Assembly: GCA_903870275.1 (NCBI GenBank) | Contig: CAIQCK010000119.1 | Coordinates: 62,001-126,000 of the forward strand | Direction: 5' to 3' | DNA: 64,000 bases | Origin: an uncultured bacterium | Lineage (GTDB): Bacteria; Verrucomicrobiota; Verrucomicrobiia; CAIQCK01 | In this document: piece after piece, positions 38,301-45,289 of the stretch | Layout of the letters: every line of letters starts with the position of its first letter | Position numbering within the stretch: the first letter of the stretch is position 1 | Notes under the pieces: generated by a model | What the model was told of the DNA's origin: nothing | Database searches by the model: none | The model's input: only the letters and a program-made list of their open reading frames with translations | Position numbers and translations under genes: made by a program

Positions 38301-41300
38301 GGAGCAGATCATCGGCCAGCCGCGGTCCGACTTGTTCCCGCCACAGACAGCCGAACACCAGCAGCGAAACTTGCAGAAGGTCTTTGCCGACGGCCAGGCC
38401 GTTTACGTCGAGGACGAACTGCCCGTCGCGCAGGGTGGAGTTTCGATTGGCACATGGCTGACGCCGCTGCGCTCGCCGGACGGCGGCGTTTGGGCCGTGC
38501 TGGGCATCTCGCGCGACATCACCGAGCGCAAACGCGCGGAACAACGTCTGCAATTGGCACAGCGCGCGGGGCGTGTCGGCGTGTTCGACTGGGACTTGCG
38601 GACACAGAGCGCCATCTGGACGCCGGAGTTGGAGGAAATCTTCGGTTTGCCGCCGGGCGGATTCGAGGGCAACTATGCGAGTTGGGCCAGACACGTGCAT
38701 CCCGACGATTTGCCGCGCTTGGAAACCATGTTTGCCGAGTGGCAAGCCTCCACACGCGACCATGGCGAATGGGAATACCGAATCACCCATCCCACCGGGG
38801 AAGTGCGTTGGATCGCGTCGCGCGCCCGGATTTTCCGCGACGATGCCGGCCGGCCGGCCCGCATGATCGGCACGAACGTGGACATCACCGAACTCCGGCG
38901 GGCGGAGGAGGCGCTGAAGGCGCTCAACGAAGCGCTCGAGCGGCGCGTGGCCGAACGCACCGCCGCGTGGAAGCAGCAGGCGCAGGAACTGGAGCGCTCC
39001 GAGGCGTCGCTGCGCACCCGTGAGGAACAACTGCGGTTTGCCCTCGACAGCATCCAGGCGGGCGCATGGGATTTGGACCTGAAAGACCACACGGCCACGC
39101 GGTCTTTGCGGCACGATGAAATTTTTGGCTACAAAGAAATGCTGCCGCAGTGGACTTATGAGATGTTCATGGATCATGTCCTGCCTGGCGACCGCAAGAA
39201 GGTGGACGGGCTGTTTGAGGAAGCGGTGCGGCGGCAAACACCGTGGAGTTTTGAGTGCCGCATCCGCCGCGCGGACGGCGAGGTCCGCTGGATTCGAGCC
39301 AGCGGCCAGCATTTCATCAACCGGCAGGGACGCCGGAATCTGGTGGGCTTGGTTGAAGACGTTACCGACCGCAAAGAAGCCGAGGAAGCGTTGCGCCTGA
39401 GCGAAGAGCAATACCGGGTGTTAATCGAGACAACCGACACCGGCTTCGTTGTTTTGGATGCCGCAGGAAGAATCCTGGATGCCAATGCGGAATATGTCCG
39501 GCTCACGGGCCATGACCAGTTGGAGGAGATTCGCGGCCGCAATGTTGTGGAATGGACGGCTCCCCATGACCTGAAGCGGAACGCCGACGAGGTAAAGAAG
39601 TGTTTTGAGCGGGGTTTCATCCGGAATCTGGAAGTTGATTATGTGGACCGGAAACGGCAAATCACCCCCGTCGAGATCAACGCGACGGTCGTGGGCAAGG
39701 GTGACGGCGCAAAGATACTGTCGCTGTGCCGTGACATCACCGAACGCAGGCACGCCGAGGAAGCGCTGCGCCAGAGCGAGGAAAAATTCCGGCGGATCGC
39801 CGCGCACATTCAGGATGTGCTTTACAGCGTGGATGTCGAGACGCGGGAGTTCCGCTACCTGAGCCCGGCCTTCGAGAAGATGCTCGGATACACCGAGGAA
39901 GACATCCAAAACATGGGAGGCCGTGTCGCCTTTTTGAATCGAATCACCGAGCAAGTGGCTTTGAATCCCAACGAACAGGCGCGCCGGCTGGAACGGTTGA
40001 AATCGCAGCCGGAGGAAGGCACGGCCTTCCGCGACGAAGAGTGGTGGCGCTGCAAAGACGGGAGCTTGAAGTGCATCGAGGATCGCTGGATGCCTGTTTA
40101 CGAGTCGGGCCGGCTAACCTCCACGGAGGGATTGTTGAGCGACATCACCGAGCGTAAGCGCGCCGAAGACGCGCTGCGACAAAGCGAGAAACAATTTCGC
40201 GCCGTATTCGAAACGGCCTCGGTCGGCATAGGGCAGGGCGATCCGCAGACCGGGCGATTCCTGCGCGTGAACCAGAAACTGTGCGCGATCACCGGTTACT
40301 CGGAGATAGAATTGTTGGCACGGAGCGTGCCTGACATCACGCACCCGGACGACCGGGAGCGCGACTGGGCGATGTTCCAGCGCGTCGTGCGCGGCAAGGC
40401 GACCAGCTACCACGTGGAGAAGCGTTACGTGCGCAAAGACGGCACGGTGGCCTGGGTGAATGTGAACATGACCGTCATCCGGGACGCTGCCGGCCAGCCC
40501 GTGCGCACCCTGGCCACGATCGAAGACATCACCGAGCGCAAGCGCGCCGAGGTGGCGCTGACCGAAAGCGAAGAGCGATACCGTTCGCTCGTGGATAATC
40601 TCAATGTCGGCGTGTATCGGAGCACGGCGGAAGCCGACGGACGCTTTCTTCAGGCCAATCCCGCGCTGGTCCGGATGCACGGCTATGATTCCGTGGACGA
40701 GTTCGCAAATAAGAGAGTCGTGGACCTCTACGAAAATCCGGCTGATCGGCGGATTCTTCTCGACACCTTGTTGAAAACGGGCGCGGTGACAAACCACGAG
40801 GTGCGTCTGAAGAAGAAAGACGGCAACACCATCTTCTGCGCCATCACCGCCAAGGCGCATTACGACCCCGACGGCAAAGTGGATTGGACTGACGGCGTTG
40901 TCGAAGACATCACCGAGCGCAAACGACTGGAGCGCCAATTACTGGAGATCAGCGAACGCGAGCAGCGCCGCATCGGTCAGGACCTCCACGACGGCCTCTG
41001 CCAGCATCTGGCGGGCGTCGGCTACATGAGCAAGGCGCTGGCCAAAAAACTGGACGGCGCCGGTCGCGCCGAGGCGGCGGACGCCCGGACATTGGCCGAC
41101 CTGATCCGCCAGGCCATCGCCGACGCGCGCGCGACCGCCAGCGGACTTTATCCGGTGAAGATGGAAACCAACGGCATCATGGCCGCGTTGCAGGCCCTGG
41201 CTGCCAACGCCGAGAGCCTCTTCCATATCCAATGCGTGTTCCACTGCGATCCGCCGGTGCTCCTGGCAAACAACGACGCGGCGATCCATCTCTACCGTAT

Positions 41301-41565
41301 CGCGCAGGAAGCAATGAACAACGCCCTGCGCCATGGCAAAGCCAGGCGCATCGGCATCACGCTCGCCCAAGCCGACGGTCGCGTCACGCTCACCGTGCGC
41401 GATGACGGCCAAGGCCTGCCCGACCCGCTGCCCGCCCGCCGCGGCATCGGCTTGGACATCATGCACCATCGCGCGCGGATGATCAACGGCGTGCTCGACA
41501 TCCGCCGCGCGCCCGAAGGCGGGACGATCCTGACGTGCTCGTTCCCGCTGACCACTGCCCCTTGA
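35329..41565 (+). CDS. Giant membrane-anchored multi-PAS sensor histidine kinase (NarX/HisKA_3 type)
   Basis: The 2078-aa protein has, in order: a transmembrane helix (residues 13-37), a periplasmic CHASE8-like sensor (to about 160), a second helix (162-184), HAMP (about 185-238) and PAS1 (262-380). A GAF domain (about 400-560) follows, then ten more PAS/PAC units each ending in a DITERK-like PAC tail (565-1865). The transmitter is HisKA_3, with the phospho-accepting His1887 in QDLHDGLCQHL and an ATPase domain containing AMNNALRHG, VRDDGQGLP and GIGLDIMHHRA. A coiled segment (ALERRVAERTAAWKQQAQEL) sits between PAS6 and PAS7. It should phosphorylate the regulator encoded 14 nt downstream. Eleven PAS domains is extreme. 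The signals sensed are unknown. Confidence 0.93.
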   Translation: MWRFRNMPIKWKLMLAMMLTSVITLMLLGPALFLAGFLHLQHLTVQETAALAEIVGGNSAGMMAARNASAAAKQLNNLEARASVEDAFLYDAAGQLFARYTRRDLVPRPPPPVHEPGESLDGDSLELYRRVQHDGVPVGTICLRANTQIVWTRLKHYVGVGAVVMGISMFVALIFARRLEQIISRPILELARVARGVTEHKNFTLRAAKLGDDETGVLTEAFNRMLSIIQEHDSGSRASHSRLEKHVAERVVELRKVNEALRESEERLQAAFEKAMDGFLLLDAETQRFVLSNSQLRQMLGYRADEMQKLTLPDIHPAGDLPRLTEMFARMLRGEISLSPETRVRRKDGTIFYADINAGTLTLGGRPHVMAVFHDVTERRRVNEILQRRLAAEQFVASVSHRLANTAPPEAETAVQEVLAGLGRLTQTDRCYLFRVSDDLVVADNTHEWCAPGVRSQIGELRNMPTASVPWYLERLRAGDPLLLPRRTDLPAEAVAERRLSDSGGTLSSALVPIRQANKLVGLIGCDTVRAERNWSDEDVRLLRTIGEQITDTLTRLRIGKALRESEARLQLAIDAAQIGPWHWDLVTGEVLWSPQCLALFGLPADTVMTHERFLQAVHPDDRERVQAALREAIENHVEYAIEKRVLETDGSVRWLAARGRCNYDDAGRPLHIVGVTFDITDRKRAEEALRESEDRLRIVLNSSRDVVYRLNLQTGQYDFFSQAVQDLTGYSDEELFAKGMNGVLDEIHPNDLASVKKALYEAQTVGMMDGILEYRFRHKNGEYRWLSDRFTIVQGADARLLHWVGVSRDITERKQAEEELRRSAADLAEAQRVAKIGSWSFDIDANWVTWSEELHLIFEIPKTGFDHTFEAFLSRIHPEDRAAVLQANAKAQAEGKSFAVEYRILTPSGSVKTLHEIGYAAKNEAGRIIRLLGTAQDISERKRAEAELRASEDQYRVLAEAAHDIIFIVDRNDRVRYVNSFAARQLNRPPEQIIGQPRSDLFPPQTAEHQQRNLQKVFADGQAVYVEDELPVAQGGVSIGTWLTPLRSPDGGVWAVLGISRDITERKRAEQRLQLAQRAGRVGVFDWDLRTQSAIWTPELEEIFGLPPGGFEGNYASWARHVHPDDLPRLETMFAEWQASTRDHGEWEYRITHPTGEVRWIASRARIFRDDAGRPARMIGTNVDITELRRAEEALKALNEALERRVAERTAAWKQQAQELERSEASLRTREEQLRFALDSIQAGAWDLDLKDHTATRSLRHDEIFGYKEMLPQWTYEMFMDHVLPGDRKKVDGLFEEAVRRQTPWSFECRIRRADGEVRWIRASGQHFINRQGRRNLVGLVEDVTDRKEAEEALRLSEEQYRVLIETTDTGFVVLDAAGRILDANAEYVRLTGHDQLEEIRGRNVVEWTAPHDLKRNADEVKKCFERGFIRNLEVDYVDRKRQITPVEINATVVGKGDGAKILSLCRDITERRHAEEALRQSEEKFRRIAAHIQDVLYSVDVETREFRYLSPAFEKMLGYTEEDIQNMGGRVAFLNRITEQVALNPNEQARRLERLKSQPEEGTAFRDEEWWRCKDGSLKCIEDRWMPVYESGRLTSTEGLLSDITERKRAEDALRQSEKQFRAVFETASVGIGQGDPQTGRFLRVNQKLCAITGYSEIELLARSVPDITHPDDRERDWAMFQRVVRGKATSYHVEKRYVRKDGTVAWVNVNMTVIRDAAGQPVRTLATIEDITERKRAEVALTESEERYRSLVDNLNVGVYRSTAEADGRFLQANPALVRMHGYDSVDEFANKRVVDLYENPADRRILLDTLLKTGAVTNHEVRLKKKDGNTIFCAITAKAHYDPDGKVDWTDGVVEDITERKRLERQLLEISEREQRRIGQDLHDGLCQHLAGVGYMSKALAKKLDGAGRAEAADARTLADLIRQAIADARATASGLYPVKMETNGIMAALQALAANAESLFHIQCVFHCDPPVLLANNDAAIHLYRIAQEAMNNALRHGKARRIGITLAQADGRVTLTVRDDGQGLPDPLPARRGIGLDIMHHRARMINGVLDIRRAPEGGTILTCSFPLTTAP

Positions 41566-41579
41566 CCGGAGGACCCCCC

Positions 41580-42257
41580 ATGCCAAAAAAACAAAAGCCA
41601 TCGCCAAAAAGCAAAGCGCGCATCCTCATCGTGGACGACCATCCGATCGCGCGCCAGGGCTTGGCGCAACTCATCAACGAGGAACCGGATCTGGCCGTGT
41701 GCTGGCAGACCGACAGCGCGGGAGCGGCATTGGAACTGATCGGCATCGACAAACCCGATCTGGCCATCGTGGATGTCTCGTTGCGGGACTCCAGCGGCAT
41801 CGAACTGGTGAAAAACATCAAAGCGCAGTCGGCAGGCGTGCCGGTCCTGGTGTTCTCCATGCACGAGGAGTCGTTTTTCGCCGAACGGTCGTTGCAAGCC
41901 GGTGCGCTTGGCTACCTCACCAAACAGGAGCCGACCGAGTCCATCCTCGTCGCCATCCGCCGCATCCTGGGCGGCGACATCTATCTCAGCGAACAAATGA
42001 CCAACTGGCTGCTGAAGAAGGCCGGCGGAAACCGCACCGGGTTGTTACAGTCGCCAGTCCGCGTCCTGAGCGACCGCGAGCTTGAAATGTTTCAGCTTTT
42101 TGGCCAGGGCAAAAGCCCGCGCGAGATCGCCGCCGGCCTGCACCTCAGCCCCAAGACCGTCGAAACGCACCGCGCGAACATTCTCCGAAAGCTGAAGCTG
42201 AAAAACGCGGTGGAACTGGTGCGATACGCCTGTCAGTGGAACGCCAGCGGACACTGA
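41580..42257 (+). CDS. NarL/FixJ-type response regulator
   Basis: The track starts at 41535 inside the kinase gene; the ATG at 41580 with CGGAGGA upstream is the real start, giving 225 aa. The receiver domain has acidic residues 19-20 (ILIVDDHP), phospho-acceptor Asp65 (LAIVDVSLRD) and Lys115 (GYLTKQE). The C-terminal LuxR-type helix-turn-helix follows (LSDRELEMFQLFGQGKSPRE; LHLSPKTVETHRANILRKL). It is the partner of the upstream kinase and probably binds DNA as a dimer after phosphorylation. Likely targets are the divergent envelope operon and the leader-like unit just downstream. Confidence 0.93.
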   Translation: MPKKQKPSPKSKARILIVDDHPIARQGLAQLINEEPDLAVCWQTDSAGAALELIGIDKPDLAIVDVSLRDSSGIELVKNIKAQSAGVPVLVFSMHEESFFAERSLQAGALGYLTKQEPTESILVAIRRILGGDIYLSEQMTNWLLKKAGGNRTGLLQSPVRVLSDRELEMFQLFGQGKSPREIAAGLHLSPKTVETHRANILRKLKLKNAVELVRYACQWNASGH

Positions 42258-42325
42258 ATCGCGCCGGCGGTTCGGCCTGTTTCACCGATGGCCCGCCTCG
42301 CCGTCTGAAAAAGTGCAGTCCACGA

Positions 42326-42368
42326 TCTAAGGGTTTTGCTTACGGCAAAATCAGGTTTTTCCTCATTG
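42326..42368 (+). promoter_or_regulatory. 43-nt operator-like element B
   Basis: This copy begins TCTAAGG, shares GGCAAAATCAGG with element A and matches it at 32 of 43 positions with no gap. It contains the inverted repeat TTTTGC-TTACG-GCAAAA (42334-42350). It lies 68 nt after the response-regulator stop and upstream of a structured leader, so it may direct regulated transcription of that unit. Confidence 0.5.
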
Positions 42369-42493
42369 CGCGCCGTCCACTTGTTGCCCAGTCTCAATCT
42401 TGAAAATCGAACGCGGACGGTTGATGGAAACGCGAGCGATGTTTCCGCGGTTTTGGTGTCTCGTCTGGCGGGCGGTGGCAGCGCCGTGCGGGG

Positions 42494-42582
42494 GGAGTCG
42501 CTGCCGCCAGGATGAGGCAGCTGTGTATCGCCTGAGGAGGCGGCAGGAAGCGAGCCAAGAGGGCGGAGTCGCTTCCTGCCGC
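42494..42582 (+). promoter_or_regulatory. Leader-like RNA segment with mutually exclusive stems
   Basis: GCGGCAGGAAGCGA (42540-42553) is perfectly complementary to 42569-42582, giving a 14-bp stem with a 15-nt loop. The 5' part of that strand, GGCGGCAG (42539-42546), is also complementary to CTGCCGCC at 42501-42508. The two pairings cannot coexist, because both 3' partners derive from a direct repeat (GGAGTCGCTGCCGC and GGAGTCGCTTCCTGCCGC). No U-tract follows; instead GGAGG and an ATG follow within 25 nt. An RNA switch is plausible but unproven. Confidence 0.45.
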
Positions 42583-42604
42583 AACACACGGGAGGAAACG
42601 ACGC

Positions 42605-42694
42605 ATGTTTTTGAGAAACGGCTTTCGCAAGAAAGCCAGGAGGAAACCCCGCAAGAGCCTAGCGTCCGCTCCAAGCGCGAACTGTCCGGGCTGA
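42605..42694 (+). CDS. Possible 29-aa highly basic peptide
   Basis: The ATG at 42605 is preceded at 9 nt by GGAGG. The peptide begins MFLRNGFRKKARRKPRKS and ends in a neutral tail, with ten Arg/Lys in 29 residues. It is too short for the track. It follows the leader-like segment directly, which is the main reason to list it. A competing frame (42400-42768) overlaps it. It could be a leader peptide, a nucleic-acid-binding peptide or chance. Confidence 0.3.
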   Translation: MFLRNGFRKKARRKPRKSLASAPSANCPG

Positions 42695-42731
42695 ATTTGC
42701 CTCCCCCGAAACCGCCACCGCTCCCGCGGCG

Positions 42732-42980
42732 CTACGCACCACCGGCTGATTTGGTGGTGGATTCCTGACGCCACCGCCGCCAAGCCGTTCGATACTTGGC
42801 CACCCAGTCCACCAGCGCGCGCTCGAAACCGATATCGTGCCCCGCCTTTTCGCTTTCCAGCCACTTGTGCCGGAGGATCTCCTCGCGCTCGGCGATGAAT
42901 TCTTTATACAACGAAGTTTGTTTGACCCACTCGTCCGGCGTGGCTTGCATGCCTTTGTCTGATTTGTTGCCGTTGTCCAT
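42732..42980 (-). CDS. Conserved small hypothetical protein (82 aa)
   Basis: I choose the ATG at 42980 (MDNGNKSDKGMQATPDEW), preceded by GAGGTG, rather than the track start at 43007. The core EREEILRHKWLESEKAGHDI followed by GFERALVDWVAKYRTAWRRW is alpha-helical and Trp-rich, and looks like a small conserved protein I have seen in diverse bacteria without a known function. No signal peptide is present. It converges on the leader-like unit and lies 141 nt downstream of the SYLF gene on the same strand. Confidence 0.7.
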   Translation of the reverse strand: MDNGNKSDKGMQATPDEWVKQTSLYKEFIAEREEILRHKWLESEKAGHDIGFERALVDWVAKYRTAWRRWRQESTTKSAGGA

Positions 42981-43121
42981 AAACGCGTTCACCTCTCGGA
43001 GAAGCAAACCTCGACTTGCATTGTCATACTATCAGAACGCACGAAGACGCGCAACTCCTGCTTCGTCCCGAAATCCAGTTTCGGCTTTATCCCGATCCCG
43101 CCGGCCGGCGTAGCGCAACGG

Positions 43122-43883
43122 TTATTGGGCCGGCAATGCCTTGACGGTTGACGGCGCTGCGGGCGTTGGCGCGGGCGCGTTGGTCACCGGCAGGGCGCGC
43201 ACCGGCGGCATCTCTCCGGCGGATGAAGCCACCAGTTCTCTGATCAACGCCAGCGCGCCGGCTGGCGGCGGAACTTTGCCGCTGAGAATGTCGCCGGCTT
43301 CCACCGGGCGGCCGTAATATTCGGCATTACGTTCTTTTTTCGTGATGATCACCGTGCCCTCCAGCGAAATGCCTGCGAAAGCACCCTGACTCCGGCTGTA
43401 GGTATAGACCGCCGCCGTCGGCAGCACGCCCGCGGCCATGTGCCGGCCCACCGGACCAGCCGCAACGCTGAGGTCGGCGCCCAACTCGAAGTTGCCGCCC
43501 TGCGCGAACGCCCTCACTGCCGCCGGCGTGTTCAGCACCATCACAAACTCCGTGGCCTGCAATCCGATTTGCAGACCGAAGCCCGCGCCGCCCGTGCCGA
43601 CGGCCGACGGACCCGACCAACCGGACGGCGTCCGCGCCAGCACCACGCCCTGGCCGCCGCGCGCGCTGAAGATGAAGCCCGCCTTCACCACCGTCAGCAC
43701 CGCAATCCCTTTGGCGTCGCGGAGGACTTCCACCGGAATGGACTCCTCCGGGATTTGCTTGAACTCCTTGATCACCACGAGCGCCTGGTCCACGGACTTT
43801 TGCAGGGTTTCCGCCCGCAGCGGTGCGGCGGCCAGCGCCAGCGCGATGATCCACAGATACCAGGTTCTCAAAGTTGTCTTCAT
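43122..43883 (-). CDS. Exported SYLF/Ysc84-domain protein
   Basis: The track begins at 44108 inside parA; the ATG at 43883 with GTGAGG upstream starts a signal peptide (WIIALALAAAPLRA), giving 253 aa. The Ysc84/SYLF (lipid-binding) domain is clear: IPVEVLRDAKGIAVLTVVKA, FSARGGQGVVLAR, GGAGFGLQIGLQATEFVMVL, GRHMAAGVLPTAAVYTYSRS and GAFAGISLEGTVI. Bacterial homologues are periplasmic and poorly characterised; the eukaryotic domain binds phosphoinositides. Its closeness to the envelope regulon suggests membership, but an independent promoter is likely. Confidence 0.88.
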   Translation of the reverse strand: MKTTLRTWYLWIIALALAAAPLRAETLQKSVDQALVVIKEFKQIPEESIPVEVLRDAKGIAVLTVVKAGFIFSARGGQGVVLARTPSGWSGPSAVGTGGAGFGLQIGLQATEFVMVLNTPAAVRAFAQGGNFELGADLSVAAGPVGRHMAAGVLPTAAVYTYSRSQGAFAGISLEGTVIITKKERNAEYYGRPVEAGDILSGKVPPPAGALALIRELVASSAGEMPPVRALPVTNAPAPTPAAPSTVKALPAQ

Positions 43884-43935
43884 TTCTGGCCTCACCAAAA
43901 CATGGCACGTGTTGGTATAAAGAAAAACAAAAGAC

Positions 43936-44811
43936 TTATGCCACCGGAGGACTGGGCGGCTCAGGCGCGGCGGGCGCGGCGGGAGCGACGGCCGGGGGAA
44001 CCGCCGGCTCCGCGACGACGACAGCGGCTGCTTGTTCCGCGCGCTGCCGCTTGAGGAATTCCTTCGCCAGCGCCATGTAGGCGGTTGCGCCGGCGGAATG
44101 TCTGTCATAGTGAATGATCGGTTTGCCGAAGCTCGGCGCTTCGCTCAGCCGCACGGTGCGCGGGATGATGGTCTTGAAAACCTTGTCGGCGAAATGCTTG
44201 TGGACTTCCTCAACCACCTGATGCGCGAGGTTGGTGCGGCTGTCGAACATCGTCATCACAATGCCCTCGACGTCAAGCGTCGGATTCGCGCCGCTGCTGC
44301 GCAGATGCTCCACCACCCGCAGGATCACCGTCAGCCCTTCCAGGGCGTAGTATTCGCATTGCAGCGCAATGACGATGCGCTCCACGCCGACCAACGCGTT
44401 CATCGTGAGGATGCCGAGCGACGGCGGGCAATCCACAAAAATAAAATCGTAGGTCCCCGCCGCCTTGATCGGCTCGATCGCCATCTTGAACCGCTCCAGG
44501 TATCGCTCCGCGCGCGGCACGTCCACCTCCGCCGCGGCGAGGTCCTCCTCGCTGGGAATGAGGTCGAGGTTGGGAAATTCCGTCTGCCGGATGAGCGTGG
44601 CCAGCGGCTGGCCGTGGAGCAGCGCGTCATAAACGCTGTGGCCCTCCAACTTCTCCTGCCCCAGGCCGCTGGTGGCGTTGGCTTGCGGGTCGAAATCAAT
44701 GACGAGCACGCGCTGGCCCGCGTCGGCGAGGCACGCGGCGAGGCTCAGGACGGTCGTCGTCTTGCCGACGCCGCCTTTCTGGTTGGCGAACGCAAACGTT
44801 TGGGTTGGCAC
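43936..44811 (-). CDS. parA: ParA/Soj-type chromosome-partitioning ATPase
   Basis: The 291-aa protein starts at a GTG. NQKGGVGKTTT is the deviant Walker A motif with the signature lysine, VLVIDFDPQANATSGLG is Walker A', and YDFIFVDCPPSLGILTMNAL is Walker B. It ends with an Ala/Pro-rich tail. ParA forms ATP-dependent dimers on DNA and, with ParB, segregates chromosome origins. ParB is encoded at 50904 on the other strand rather than next door. The gene lies 52 nt upstream of the SYLF gene on the same strand. Confidence 0.9.
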   Translation of the reverse strand: MPTQTFAFANQKGGVGKTTTVLSLAACLADAGQRVLVIDFDPQANATSGLGQEKLEGHSVYDALLHGQPLATLIRQTEFPNLDLIPSEEDLAAAEVDVPRAERYLERFKMAIEPIKAAGTYDFIFVDCPPSLGILTMNALVGVERIVIALQCEYYALEGLTVILRVVEHLRSSGANPTLDVEGIVMTMFDSRTNLAHQVVEEVHKHFADKVFKTIIPRTVRLSEAPSFGKPIIHYDRHSAGATAYMALAKEFLKRQRAEQAAAVVVAEPAVPPAVAPAAPAAPEPPSPPVA

Positions 44812-45289
44812 GCGCGCATCCTAAAGACCGGCGCTCAAAGTTCAACCATGTTTTGCACGCTCCAAGATCAATGTGAAGGGACGGGGAAGCCGCGCGGCCT
44901 GCCGGCCGAGACGCTTCACGGCGCGGCCAGGTCGTAGTCCAATGGAAAAATGGGGAACGGGCAAAATCATGAATGGCAAAATCATGATTTTGCCATTCAT
45001 GATTTTGCCGAAAAACCGGCTCAATAGCGTACACACGCGTAGGCAGCGCCGACAAATTGTGGCCACGAACGCATGGAGGCGGAACGTTCTCCGATCACGG
45101 CCTTTTCGCCTCCACGCGGCTGCTGCGAGATATCCGGGACAACGCGCGCCGAAAACCGCCCGCCCGTCGCTTTGTTCTGGAAAAACTTTTTCCGGGTCCC
45201 CATGCTTGTAAAACGTTTGCTGAATAAAAACGGGTTGTGGTTTGTCTAAGGCCGCAACGCAGTCCGAACAACGAAAAGAAAATAAAACT
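44812..45289. other. Intergenic region between parA and the GW-rich exported protein
   Basis: The 478 bases contain the perfect 50-bp palindrome listed separately and no convincing gene. Track ORFs here read through the palindrome and lack start signals. Promoters for parA (minus) and the 45290 gene (plus) must lie within it. No parS-like TGTTTCACGTGAAACA site is visible. Confidence 0.5.
44960..45009. repeat. Perfect 50-bp palindrome
   Basis: The sequence is exactly self-complementary over 50 bases with no loop. Each half carries the unit GGCAAAATCATGA twice in tandem, separated by AT. It could extrude as a cruciform, form an RNA hairpin, or derive from a mobile-element end. The GGCAAAATCA core also occurs in the two 43-nt elements near the kinase, which may be coincidence. 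Confidence 0.8.

Larger units (their letters stand above)
42258..42604. other. Non-coding stretch downstream of the regulator gene
   Basis: This stretch holds the 43-nt element B and the structured leader described separately. It is bounded by the regulator stop and a possible 29-aa ORF. The 122-aa frame at 42400-42768 in the track crosses the stem-loop and is not supported. Confidence 0.5.

Noticed and set aside
37465-39411. 648-aa minus-strand ORF
   Set aside because: It lies wholly inside the multi-PAS kinase; repeated PAC segments give repeated shadow motifs.
42400-42768. 122-aa plus-strand ORF
   Set aside because: It reads through the 14-bp stem-loop, and its composition changes abruptly. 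Its Pro-rich 3' part is mildly suggestive but insufficient.
43884-43935. CACGTG-containing sequence upstream of the SYLF gene as a parS site
   Set aside because: Only the central hexamer matches; the flanks do not fit the parS consensus.
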